Below, one piece after another: positions 22,763 through 34,810 of a DNA stretch of 64,000 bases. Positions within the stretch are counted from its first letter, which is position 1, and every line of letters starts with the position of its first letter. The notes beneath the pieces are model-generated. The model had not been told where the DNA came from. It was given only the letters and a program-made list of their open reading frames with translations, and searched no databases. The stretch spans positions 992,001-1,056,000 of the forward strand of contig WACJ01000079.1 of NCBI GenBank assembly GCA_008973525.1, read 5' to 3'. The position numbers and the translations under genes are program-made. The stretch is from Stenopsyche tienmushanensis. Lineage: Eukaryota; Arthropoda; Insecta; Trichoptera; Stenopsychidae.

Positions 22763-25700
22763 ATAAAATTTTAATTGAATTTAATATTTAAAATTTGTAT
22801 ACAACAATTTTAATAAATCTGCTTAAGTAAAAATAAAGTTTAACGTCGTTTTTTGTGTATTTGTGGATTGATTTTGTGAGAACACATACTATCAAAATTT
22901 AAATTAGAATACGTTAGGATGTATTTATATAATTAAATACAAATTTGCCTGTATTACCTAAATCATATGTACCGTCGAAATGATTGAAAAAGCACATATT
23001 TCCCATTGAAAATAACTAATTTAATCGATCGAAAAAAAAACCATTTCTTGGGCTTTTCATTACAAAGCCTCATCCGATCATAATCGCTGAAGCATGATTT
23101 GACGTTTATATATCGAATTAAGCCGTCGATTATGTGCTCAATCAAGGGCGATGAGAAAATAAATCTATTTCAGACGTTCAAGCTTTCAGCTCTCGTGGCG
23201 CAGAAATAATTACACGTTTATTCTGCTAAAAAGCGGATCTTGGAATAGAACACGTCAAACGCTGAAAAAATCCTTAAAAATATATATATTAAATACGATA
23301 TGGCTTATATGTGTGCCGCAGAGACAATGATACCAAAAAGCCATATTCATCATTCCCATAGACATTCCACTCCGACCAGCTTATGTGAGCAAGAACGATG
23401 GAAGTTGAAGAAATATTTTATCTTATTCCCCGCGGAATCTTCTTTATGCCGGAGATATTTTACCTCCGCTCCGAGGTAGACTTTATCAACCGGTCTTACG
23501 TCAAAAAGTCGAATATTGAAAAACGACATTATCATCCTGAATGATAAAGGAGAAGAGTTTGGCTACTGAGTCCTCACGATTTGTAAATGGCAGTTTCTTC
23601 TTTCCGCTCGAAGAATATCTTTTGTGAGGCGGAAGGAACGTCTACGTAAATTCATTTTGGTATTGACATAAAAATGATAGGATAGAATAAACAGTTAAAT
23701 GGCACGCTTCTGCATCAAATTTAATTTGCTCATTTATTTTTATGGCCCATTTGCATAAAATCTTAAATAATGTGAATAAAAGAGATAAAGCAGAACAAGT
23801 ACTCGTGTTTTATTTACGCTTATCGCTATTAGCGGTATGATCTAATAACCTTTTTTTGCCAAAAATATGAATAAATAGAAAGTATTTAAACTCCAATTTA
23901 AATTTCCTTTGATTATCGACAAGGCCTTTTTGATTTTTGAATACAACAGTTAATTCATTTTGCATAGTTTAACACCTAATAAAAATTGTCATATTCTGAA
24001 TCTGAATGGAGACAATCATCCAAATTTGTTGGTATTGTAGCGTGGGAATATTTCGCGGTTATTTTTGCATAATTATAATAATTTAAAATTAAATAAATAA
24101 ATTAAAATAATAATTTCCGCCGGGAATATTGATTTTTGTTAATCAAAGCGGATCGTTTTTATAATAATTCCGTTCGGACTTTGCACTCGCCAGGGTTACC
24201 CGTAAGCGTTAGGAGTAGATCCCTAGGGTTTCAAAACGAACAATCATTCTATTCTCTCTGGAGAGCCTTGCAGACTTGCGTATCTAATTGTTGGCGTGCA
24301 AACTTCATTTGCCGCCATCATGTTTAATTTCGAGTAAATTTCGCGTTATATTCAAAATCAGAAGCCTCTGCCTCGTGATCGTCGCCATATCTGTATAGAT
24401 AAAGAATCACCTCCTCTACGGAGATAAAATAAAGGATTCCGTCGTATGCTGCGAGTCTGTGTCGAGGCTGCGGAGCCCCATCGATACATAGCGACCGCGC
24501 CGCGACTCGAGATGCCCCTCGTGGCGGGTAGCATAATGCAACCGCGATGAAGATTACAGGCCCTCGGAGATACCAAAGAGGGCTAAAACGCAATAGTAAC
24601 AAGATCGAAGCAGCTAACCGCGGAAAGACCAGGCCTTCCCGCGGCCAAGACAATTGGTCGGATCTTAAAACGTAAAACTCTTTTAAATTCCGCTCAAGAT
24701 TAACTATTGACCAAATTTAAACTGATAATCAAAAGAGACTGACTTGTTGATATAATGACGTTAAATTAATATCAAGGGTGCAACATGGAACTCCAATATG
24801 AAACTGCAACATATTCGAATGCATTTGATTATTGATTAATTTTAATAAATTATATCACATTCTATGCATAAATATTAATATGATAAACCTAATTGTTATT
24901 CGCTTAATTTATCAAAGTATGCTTAATCACGTTCGAACAAATCTTTTTCTAACCATAAATTTGCTTGGGAATTTCTACTTTCGTAGATAAACTACTTAAT
25001 GGATGCCAAAGTTTTCGTTACATTCAATTTTGTCATTATTTTAGGTGGAAAGTTTCTTGAATGAAACGAATTACCCGGTCATTCGTAGTCAAGAGAGTCG
25101 CCGCTAATAGGATTAAGCAATATGGGTTGAAGATGAGCCGAGAGTTAGGGATGATTGATGAGGTGGTCGCGGTGAAAAAATAAGTGGGCAGGATGGAAAT
25201 GGAAGACCATCAGGATGTATTAAGGCGCAGAGTTTTCCGTGAGGCAGATTTGGGAAATTAAAAATACCGTATTGTCCCGAGTAAGGGTTGCGAGAACAAG
25301 ATTAACGAGTGGCACTCGGAAAGCTTTGGCCCACTATTCATCATAGAAATTCCGGATTGTTTTTATCGCAACCGCTACGTGCCGCCACTGCGTAAGCCTA
25401 ATTGTGATTATTTAATAATCGTTCCCAGAGAACTTGGACAAAAGTAATTTTTAAAAATGGTCCGTTTTTTTCGAGTAAATTTCAATTACTCCCCTAATTA
25501 TTTTCGCTTATCGTGCGATCTAATTAGGCTAAATAGCGAATCGCCGCGGGAAATTATTTTTAAATTCAACCTAGCTGATTGTATAAGGTAATTGAATATA
25601 ATTCGGACCGAGGAGCGAAACGGTCCACTAAATTTAGCAACAATCGAGATTAAAAAATAATATAAAAAGCAAACTTTACAAGCAATTTATTTAATTGAAA

Positions 25701-27301
25701 ACTATTTCATCCATTTATATTTTTTTGTTTAACACATTGAGTGCCACCGCATACATAAATGTATAAAGATGCATATATGTATGATGCGATACGAGAAACT
25801 CAATCTGAAAGGAATAACTCAAATGCTTTTGAAGAACTTCAATCACAAACATTGCAACACAAATATGTATATTTTACGTTTTGAATAGCTTTAAAACTAA
25901 TGCTGTGTGTTCAATATCAACGAGTGTTCCCATGGAAACACAAACCGACAATCATGTTTTTTTAAAGGCTTAAATGTTAACATTTAAATGAATTGAATGT
26001 TTCTGTATAAAAAGGACTGTATTTGCTTAATAAATGAATCTGTACCTTGTTGCTTTTATAGCGTTCGTATTTAACATATTATTTTTGTTTAAGGGGAATG
26101 TAAATGTAAATGGTTTAAAATTACACAAAAATATTATTTCTAAAGCCCAAAGTACTTTAAAAGATATTAGAAATGAAATTTAATTCAATTACAGAACCGA
26201 AATGTTAACAATTAAGTTTGAAATTATTATCAGTAGTGCTTTTAATGGAACATCTGTTTAAGCATTTTTATAATTAAATTTATTCTAAGCAATTAGATCT
26301 GAATTAAATAATATTATTAATAAGAGGGCGATATTAATTTTTTTCATGGATTTTTTCACAGAAGTCATTCTTAAACTTTTTTTATACGAACGACGAAACC
26401 GAAATCTGCACCGAATTTCCATAAAGTTTTTAGGGGAAAAAAATTGAAAGTGCGATGGCGGATGAAATTATTCCGATGCGGGCGCAGTTACACATAAAAA
26501 CGTCCTTCTTATATTATCCTTCCCCGGGTTTTCCTTGTTGGATGAACACAGGTTTCTGCTTTATGCGGAGGATAAATAAAAGAAAGGATTTCGCTTTTTA
26601 AGCAACCGAGCAGCCGAGATAGAAACGAATAATTTAGGAATTTGCTCAATGTTCGTTTGTTGTCTTACTTCGTGGATACAAAAAAAAAATGTCGGAAATA
26701 ATACCTCCTATGTCAACTTTTTTACCCCCAAATAGAAAGAATAATCCGGGGGATAACATAAATTTTTCATTTCTTAAAATAAAAGCTTGTTTATTCCCTC
26801 TCTGTAGGTATGAAAGCTTTAACAGCCATTCAGATCCGAGGATATAATTCTGTATACATACTCGTATTAAAGACAAATATTTCATGTTCATTTGGTCGCA
26901 AAATATGAATATAAATAATGGTAATATATCTTAGAATAAATACTTCAAATTTCGCTAATTTTCTTAAAATATTGCTAACAAGGCACCATTTAGTCGCTTG
27001 ACTAATGTATTAGTCAGTTTATCGCCAATTTTTGTAAACATCGGACGCAAATTAGTACCCAAAGAAATCAATACAATCAATAATCAATACAAACATGCTA
27101 TATTATATTTTTTTTAATTTTCAGTCAGTCAATAACTATCTAATCTATGTATACATATATACAGTACATATATGTTTATCAAATTGTCATATTAAACTTT
27201 CTCTAACGGTGATGTATTTACTACACATTGTCTCTAATAATGGGAATATCGATATGAAATATAATAGATACGAGGTTCAGAATTTTTGTATTCCTCCGTA
27301 G
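22763..27301. other. Unassigned DNA with GC-rich block 24130-24660 and patches at 25040-25620 and 26380-26620
   Basis: 24320-24660 is among the most GC-rich stretches of the window and carries a 109-codon minus-strand frame (24324-24653) with an overlapping 72-codon frame. Neither has a domain I recognise. The remainder is AT-rich and without visible genes, inverted-repeat pairs or arrays. Confidence 0.35.
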
Positions 27302-27529
27302 CATAATTACGAATCACATCAAAGTATTATAGTGTATAAGTATTCATCTACAGCGACGGAAAAAAATATTTTTATTAAATATCTGATGGCGATACCTCTA
27401 ACAAGTGTGGAAGCTGAGTATGCATTTTCAGCAGCAAGTTGTCTGCCTTCCAAAATCAGATCCAGACTAAACGATGAAACACTCGATGCTTCAATATTAG
27501 TTCGGGCATATTTTCAAAATAATATTTAA
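27302..27529 (+). pseudogene. hAT transposase, C-terminal dimerisation domain
   Basis: The 65-codon frame at 27332-27529 reads KYLMAIPLTSVEAEYAFSAA, then PSKIRSRLNDETLDASILVR and AYFQNNI before a stop. This is the hAT family C-terminal dimerisation motif, whose usual form is (A)IP.TS..SER.FS.A followed by RS.L....... R. Here the conserved SER is AEYA, so key residues are already changed. The preceding zinc finger and catalytic domain are not recognisable upstream, so only a fragment of an old element remains. Terminal repeats were not found. Confidence 0.82.
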
Positions 27530-29840
27530 ATTTTTTAATTCAAAACAAGATATAAAAATACAATTCAAAACAAGATGTACAAAATGGACTTTCAAGTTTT
27601 TTTTTTACTCAAAACCAGTGTCTTTCTACAGTAATGAAATTAAAAAGGTACCTGCAAGATGGCGAGAAATCGTAGAAGGTGAAGAAAAATATATAATTGA
27701 TTAAAATGTTGCATTGTGTTTTATTAACACTATTTAAAAAAATCCCAAAAATGCGCACGAACATTTGGACCGACCTGATAAATTAAGATTTGATCTTGAA
27801 AAAAAATATGTACGTAAATAGGAATGAGTTTCACTGAAGGTCCCGAATTTATGGTATTTCATTTTGGATATAAACCATATCGAATTAAATTCGGCTTTGT
27901 TGTTTTAAACAATTTAGCCATCATCCGTAACGATAAGACGCAGAGATGAAGCGCCTTTCAAAACATCGCAGAAATTCAACGCCGGATGAAAAAAAATAAT
28001 ATTATGATATCCTGTCAAATTTGAAAGACAACTTGTTTGCAAGAAATGAGCCCGCCTTTATGTAATAACAGGCAGTTTCTTTATCGAGAAAGGGAATATT
28101 TTGATATCTAAATTTGGCAAAAATCGCACAACCAGCCATTTCGAGAGAGGAATTTCGCGACTTTACAAAAGACAATTCAAAAGTATTCAAAAGGTCGCCC
28201 TTGTACCACCTTCATTTTAAAATTTATCGCTGGTTGGGGTGGAATGTTGTGGTTGTACGAAATTGTCTAAACTCTCATTTTTTGCCTCAAACAACGGATA
28301 AAACAAAACGGAAACATTTTTCCGCCCTGTACATTTCGTATGCAAAACGACTGTTGAAGCACCGCCGCTTAATTCTATTAGTTTTTTCTGCTTTTCGCAG
28401 CATACCGTTCGTAGATTTGATAAGTTTTTTTTAATATTGTCAGAGGTAAACGAATAATTTCGGCCCGGGAAGATTTATTTTAATATTCTAAATTCGTAGA
28501 GATATTAAACATACACCCGACCGAGCCTAAATTTCAAGATAAAAATCATATTTTTTTAAAATCGAAAACAGACGATGCGCCTTTTGCAAAGGGAAAAGAT
28601 CATTTTCATCTTATGAAATATGATGAAAGAAAAAATGATCTCTGGATACACACAATCGTCTTTTGCACTTAAGTTGACGTTGAGGGTTCATTTGTCATCG
28701 TCAGTTATGATTTCCGCAAAAATGTCGCGCGATTTCGTCAAGCATAAAGAGGAGAACAAATTGACAATCTCATCCAATTTATATGGATCATAAAAATAAT
28801 TCAGTTCAATGTTTATAAATTATATATTAAGTCCTATATGTTAGTATGTATATTTTGATTTAACGCTTATATTATTAAAATAATACACACATAATCCTGA
28901 TAAATTGATGAAAGCTACCATTTCGAAAGTAATCGAGCTTGAGCTTTCGTACTTCAAAGCGAATTCCACGGCTGTTTACTATAATCGAGGCTTTATCTTC
29001 GATTTTCAAATAAATTTACGAATGCTGGGTAATATAATATTTTTGTACATTCATATTTGATTCCTTTGAAAGTTTATAGCGTAAAACCTCAAAAATTCCA
29101 AATATTAGAATTAATTTGGAACAAATAAAAATATTTCAATGTCGACTAAATTCAACATCAATATTATGTTAGTCAATGATTTGCGAAAACTTAAATATTA
29201 ATATTATTAATATTTATTTTGATATCAATTTCGAACTTTTTATATTCTTCTTCGGTTAATGTCTTCGTTAATTACATTTCTTGTTCCATATGTTTAAATT
29301 TAGATGTAATTATTTGAATACGAATCTGTATAGTTATTATTAAAATATAATACAACTTAATTGCTCTGAAAATTGATAAATCTCAAAAATGTCAAATAAA
29401 CCCTGATGTAAAAGCAGAACCAATTTTTTCAATTAAGAATATACAAAAAGCAAGCCAAAAGTCCTTTCTTATTGAAATAAATTCATGTTTAATGGTTATT
29501 AATTTTTAAACAATTATTTTTCATAGATCATACGTTTGATGGAATTAGTTTAAAAGCAAAAATATGCAAATAATTTGGTGGCCATAATTGTGATTTGATT
29601 TAAATTAATAGAAAAAATATGGCTTTAATGATATGTTTTCTTATTTTTAATCACAGAAAAGTATTTTTTTATAAAAGGATCATAATTTCAATTAGCAAAA
29701 AACGATTACTAAATGTGTTTGCCATGAATATTATTGGCATTTGAATTATATAACACGGTTGATGAATTGGATCATATTTTTGTACAACACGCTTGATATA
29801 AAACTATTTTAAAAAAATGCATTTACAAATTCAAGATGCA
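27530..29840. other. AT-rich unassigned DNA
   Basis: A 16-base direct duplication, CAATTCAAAACAAGAT, sits at about 27537-27577. The region 27950-28700 is of mixed composition, with a 106-codon frame at 28114-28434 plus that resembles no family I know. Otherwise featureless. Confidence 0.35.
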
Positions 29841-30583
29841 TATCCGGAAAGTAAGTGTACTGTGACAATAGCTGGTTATGTTTTATTTTATTTGAATTGG
29901 AAGGTGAGGATTTTCTGAACTGTATTGTGACTGGAGATGATGTGACGTCTGAGTCAAAATTATCATCACAGTGGTGTTACAATTTCCCATCAGCCAAAAA
30001 ATTCAAAATCACAATATCGGACAAAAAAATCAGTGTTTTGGGACCGAAAAGGCATTATTTTGATCGAATTTCTGCCTCAGAGAGAAACCATCAATGCACG
30101 ACGATATTGTGAGACCCTAAAAAACTCAAAAGAAGCATTCAAAACAAAAGAAGGGGTGTGCTGACGAGAGAAGTGTGCTTGTTGCACGACAACACCCGTC
30201 CTCAAACAGTCTTAGCTACCAAGGCGCTCTTGGACTTATTTGGTTGGGATGTTTTGAACTACTCCCCCGTATTCCATTGACATGGCGCCTTTAGATCATT
30301 TTTTCCCTCCCTGAAAGAACACATGAGTAGAATTTAATTTTCAACCGACGAGCAGATACAGAAAGAGGTTTTAAAGTGGGAGAAGGATTTGGCGGATGAG
30401 TTCTTCGAGGAGGGCATAAAGAAGCTTATGACATGGCTCACCAGATGCATTGAAGAGGATGACGACTATGTTGAAAAATTGTTAACAAGTATATCAACAA
30501 TATCCTATATTTTTTTCTCAAATGCACTTTTTATAAATAAATATTTAAAAAAATGTACACTTACTTTCGGGATTTTCCTCGTA
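29841..30583 (+). mobile_element. Deleted mariner, about 740 bp
   Basis: TCCGGAAAGTAAGTGTAC at 29843-29860 pairs with GTACACTTACTTTCGGGA at 30555-30572. The outer bases are less certain (the right side continues TTTTCCTCGTA). Between them lies the second half of a mariner transposase. The N-terminal half has been lost by deletion just inside the left end. Confidence 0.82.
29890..30490 (+). pseudogene. Mariner transposase, catalytic half, with frameshifts
   Basis: The frame from 29890 gives GEDFLNCIVTGDDVT (first catalytic Asp in TGDD/TGDE), then SSQWCYNF, SAKKFKIT and TILRDPKKLKRSIQNKRRGV. After that come LTREVCLLHDNTRPQT (second Asp), ATKALLDLFGWDVLNYSP, a degraded PDLAPSD region around 30270-30300, FFPSLKEHMSR, STDEQIQKEVLKWEKDLAD, EFFEEGIKKLMTWLT and RCIEEDDDYVEK. 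The third catalytic motif is damaged by a frameshift and a stop near 30275. The normal stop after YVEK is lost and the frame runs into the right terminal repeat. This family differs from that at 16.6 kb (C-terminus IEEDDDYVEK, different ends). Confidence 0.9.
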
Positions 30584-31631
30584 TGATATTTAACTCATAT
30601 AACACAGATTTGTATTACACGATATTTTTGTGGAACCATACGACCGTATTATGCGCTAAACCAAGGTGAATTTATTTATAGCATTGGTAAAATATTCAAA
30701 TTTTAAATTGAATGCTATATATAGATGAGCTCACAAAAGCAAAATTAATTTAAATGTATTCATTTCGGTTGAATAGTTATTTTTATCGAGCCAATGAAGT
30801 GTAATTGATGTTGTAAGGTTAATAGGCTGTAATTTAATTTGCCAGGACTTAATTTTACAAGAAAACCTTCCGTCAATTTTCTTATGAAAATTTATTCAAT
30901 AATTTAAGAGTCTTCCGTCACGAAAGGCGTTTCAATAGAATTGGAGTGTTTATTGGATTTCTGCCCAACAAAAAACGTCTAAATAGAAATATCCAGGTGT
31001 AAAATGAATCACGTCAATTTTATTTGCACGTTTTTCCGCGATTGACGACCGCAACAGCGCCTCTGTCAATCTGGAAAAATCGAGTCAAGGTTGCTAATAC
31101 GTTTGACACGCCGAAAAGCAACACAAAAAGGAAAACTCGACATCTCACCATGAATTATTCATGGTTTGAATGAAAAGCAGGGTTGCCGGGGTAGCCCTAG
31201 CAGCCGGTGCAAAAAAATGAAATATTACTTGCGGCTGCGGTGGAAAGCCGACCTGGGACAAACTTGCTCAGCATTTCGTTTTCGGGGTCCTTTTGTTGTG
31301 TATAGAAGCTGTGAACCAGCAGTAATCCGGTGAGTAAGTACAAAACCGAAAATGTGTCTTTCATCAATTGTGACGTAGTTCACTCAGGAACTTCGACGAG
31401 AAACTCGAGAAAATGAAGCGATGTGATGAAAATAAAGATTCGGATTATGTACGTGGTCTTCATTGTTGTAAGCCCACAAACTATGTTAATATAATTCCAG
31501 ACGCTACATTTTATATAGGTATTCATGCGATTAATAAATATCATATCCGACCCAAGTATTGTTTGAATTAATACTAATTCTTAGGCAAACAACATTCAGT
31601 AGGATTTTTAGCAATAAGTTTAACCTGTTAA
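30584..31631. other. Unassigned DNA; GC-richer patch 30990-31330
   Basis: No ORF or repeat recognised. The patch has high-complexity mixed sequence unlike the flanking A/T stretches. Confidence 0.35.
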
Positions 31632-32285
31632 GCGGGTAAGTTCCTCTTCAATAACGTAACGTACAGTGGGCGCGCACATTTTCGTTAGGACGTATATATA
31701 CGTCCCGCCCACCTGGCGTGAATTCATATTATTCATTTTTTTTATAAATGCTTAGAATTTATAAAAAAATCAATGAAACATATTTTTTATTTGTTTTAAC
31801 ACAAATACAAAACAATAAACAAAAGTACATTAAAAAATGGAAACATGGAGTTTAAAAAAATAAAATATATTCTTTCCCTTTTTTTGTAATAAACTCGACT
31901 TTTCCTGGATTTAGTTCCCTTTCATTTTTTCTTTGAAAATGCCTTTCAACTAAGTGTGAGGGTTTAGGTATAATGCTGTTTTTTGATGGCATAGGTTGGC
32001 TTTTTACTATGTTGTCTGAACTGAGCATCAATACGTCTTTTTGACCCTTCCATTTTAAAATCATACATTTGCATTAGAATCTTACGATAATGAATTGCAA
32101 TCAATTTGCTACTTATCTTAAATTCATATCAAAATATGTATCGAAAACTCATACATTCGTTAAACAACAAAAAAATGCCGCCTGCTTTAGGACTCACATG
32201 TATTTCGAGGACGAATATATACGTCATAACCAATTTCGATGCAGTTTAAGTTGGACGTATATATACGTCACGCCCACTTAACTGC
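31632..32285 (-). mobile_element. 654-bp piggyBac-type element flanked by TTAA
   Basis: TTAA stands directly outside both ends (31628-31631 and 32286-32289), the target signature of piggyBac. The left tip GCGGGTAAGT resembles the inverted right tip GCAGTTAAGT. Subterminal palindromes GGACGTATATATACGTCC (31688-31705) and GACGTATATATACGTC (32254-32269), plus an imperfect third copy at 32209-32225, lie near the ends next to CGCCCAC. A piggyBac transposase fragment is inside on the minus strand. It is a deletion derivative that cannot move by itself. Confidence 0.8.
31852..32064 (-). pseudogene. piggyBac transposase, fused remnants of catalytic end and C-terminus
   Basis: The translation starts MILKWKGQKDVLMLSSDN, which fits the piggyBac motif (L)KW(K/R)D.R.V.MLST near the third catalytic Asp, here with G in place of D. 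It continues with PSHLVERHFQRKNE and NPGK, then KKGKEY. This resembles the piggyBac tail R.L..RHF......... R.C.VC.KKGK that leads into the C-terminal Cys-rich zinc finger. About 150 residues expected between the two parts are missing and the Cys residues are gone. The join appears to be an internal deletion that kept the frame. Confidence 0.72.
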
Positions 32286-34159
32286 TTAATCATATCATTA
32301 AGTCCAGAATTTTAATTTTTTTGATATTTTCAAAGATTATTTTTTTAAAAATATATCTTCCAAAGAAATTTCAAAACAAATATTTACATAGTTATAGTGA
32401 CGCTAAAACTAAGCCGTTTTGTTTATTAATATTAGCTAAAATAATTAACAAGAGAAATAGAATATTATGTAGCTGCAGAAAATTATGAAACGAATCCCTT
32501 ATTTCTCACCATTATATCCTTTTTGTGCGATTTTGTACGGAACACATCTACCATATAAAAAATTCGAATGTAATTACTTATGTAAATTTCACACGCCTGA
32601 CCTTGTAAAAGTGGATTTAATTCAAGAGCAATTAGGGGATGAAATATCCGAATTCGAAATTATGTAGAGTGAGGAGCCTGAATGAATTATTTGGCATTCC
32701 AAATCCTATAATCTGTACATTTTTATATCGTCAGAAATAAGTTTATATTTATGCCATAACTGAAAGTTGTCCATCCTTTTGTGCTAGGATTTGTATGAAA
32801 CTGCTTATGAGTGGAAATTAAAATCAGATATCATCAATTTTAGATTTTTATTTTTTAGTCAGAATACTACGAGCGATTCGATAATTTAGCATATGCATGG
32901 TTATGGGTACGTATATGCAAGCGTGATTTTAAACGTGCGTGCAGGACTTGTGTGAAGCCGTCGGTTTATCGTATAAATAAATACTTCTCTTAATGGATAC
33001 AAGCTTATTCATCACGCACAACCAATTTTAATTGATGTTTTAAGTTTTTTTCGCAAAATACTTAGATAAACTATGTATTTTCACCGTATAAGAATTTAAT
33101 CATCTTGATTGACGTATCAATATCACAGATTGAAAATATGTGCAGGAACTGATTGAGGAAAATGAAATTCCTGGACGGATAACTTTTTTGCAACCCTCTC
33201 GGGGTGATTCTGCCGAAACTATTTTAATTAAACGGGAATGTCCCATTTTGAGCGAAAATCGCTTTTGACGATAAAATGGATGTTATTAATATAAACTATT
33301 TGTTGATTTTCTCTGCCAGAGAGGCAAAATGTCAATCCTGAAAATAAGCCGATCCAGGGGAACATTTGGCGCTAGTGATATTTTTTAAATGAATCCCGCT
33401 AACGGTACAAAGATACAATCGTTAATTCTAGCCTGTGCAAACAATACGTGGAGCAAACACAGTTCTTTTCATGCTTCACGCTTTGATGGCGCATTTTTGA
33501 AATATGAGCTACTTATTCATGTGGTGCTGTTTGAACATTTTTCGAATAACAATTTGCGTTTGTTTGGCGAAGTTGCATGCAATTTCACAGCAAGTATGCA
33601 CACTTTACATGCTAACACAGTTTACCGACCACTGTTGAATGCACTATAATCATTATCTAACAGTTCACGTATGGGGAACGTCGGCGCTTTACCCTAGGGA
33701 AATCAAAATTCATACTCCAATTTTGGCAAATTTAAGCTAAATTTAAGGGGCGTGTTGTGGAGGATTGTTCTAAGCGAATGAAAATATATTTAATGATGCT
33801 CCATAAACATTTTAGCATACAATATAAAAGTAGCGCTATTACTGTGGCGCGATAGTGCATTGCTCATTTCTTACACAGATAACTATGTTTATGAAAGCTT
33901 TATGCTAATTTTATTATAAAACAAAGCTCTTCGTACCGATAATAATAGTTCAATGCCAATTTGAATATTAACTTTATTTTTAAGCGATCCAACTCTAACT
34001 TAATCAATTATATTTATCAAAAATACGTTTACGTAAATTATTTTTGTTATATTTTTAACATAAGATTACATAAAAGAAGAAACTAAGGTAACAATGTAAA
34101 ACGTAGCTTGAAATCATAAACATATGAAAATATTCTAATCTAACCACTTAAATGCTAGC
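32286..34159. other. Unassigned DNA; GC-richer patch 33140-33700
   Basis: An 86-codon frame (33389-33649 plus) and a 60-codon frame (32485-32667 plus) show no known domain. Nothing else seen. Confidence 0.35.
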
Positions 34160-34185
34160 GACTCACCGGTGAGTCACTATGTTTA
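34154..34185 (+). repeat. TTAA followed by a 16-bp perfect palindrome (possible piggyBac-like end)
   Basis: CCACTTAAATGCTAGC leads into GACTCACCGGTGAGTC (34160-34175), a perfect palindrome. The order TTAA, a short spacer and then a subterminal palindrome is the same as at 32253-32289 and 37134-37165, but the palindrome sequence is different. No partner end or coding piece was found. Confidence 0.4.
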
Positions 34186-34214
34186 TTCGTAGATTTTTTT
34201 TTAGCTTGGGGATG

Positions 34215-34810
34215 ATGTTTAAGTATGAAGTTTGGGTTCCTCAACAACTATGGCCAGCAAACTTAATGGATCGAATTTTAGCATGCGTTTCATTAAGTGC
34301 AAGACAAAAACAAGACATATTTAGGGATAGAATAGTAAAAAGTAATAAGACCTGAACATGTACCGTTGACCAATATACATCAAAAAAAGTAATGCCTCCT
34401 GTTTGATAGGATATAAAGTGAATAAGGCTCTTGGAATACAACCAAACAATTAAAGCCGACCAATAATGTGATCAATTAACAAAATTGAATACAGTTCTTT
34501 ATAAGGAAAGACCTGAATTAATGAACAGGAAAGGGGTAGTACTTCATCACGTTGACCCACGATCATTTGTGGCAATAAAAATGCAACACAAGAAAATTAT
34601 ATTGGGAGATAATGAAGCATTCACTGTTTTCTCCAGATCTTGATCCATCAGATTTTTGCTATTTCAGATCGCAATATTTGTTTTTTAAATGAAAAATTAC
34701 TTCAATCACAGAAGTCAAAATATCCTTGGATTTATTTTTTTGCAAACAAGTCTCATGATTATCATAGAAATAAATAAGCTTATGGAAAGAGAAACTGTTG
34801 TAAAATTAAA
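34215..34810 (+). pseudogene. Mariner transposase remnant, catalytic part
   Basis: The plus strand reads KYEVWVPQQLWPANLMDRIL (mariner pattern WVPHEL..... .DRI), ACVSLSARQKQD, then DRIVKSNKTW in place of the first catalytic motif (R.(I/V)TGDEKW, so the GDE is lost). After that come KKVMPPV, YNQTIKADQ-CDQLTKLN, ERPELMNRKGVVLHHVD (HHDN changed to HHVD) and a badly decayed remainder with FFANKSHDY near 34740. Stops and frameshifts are frequent and all three catalytic aspartate motifs are altered, so this is one of the oldest elements here. Its ends were not found. Confidence 0.8.
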
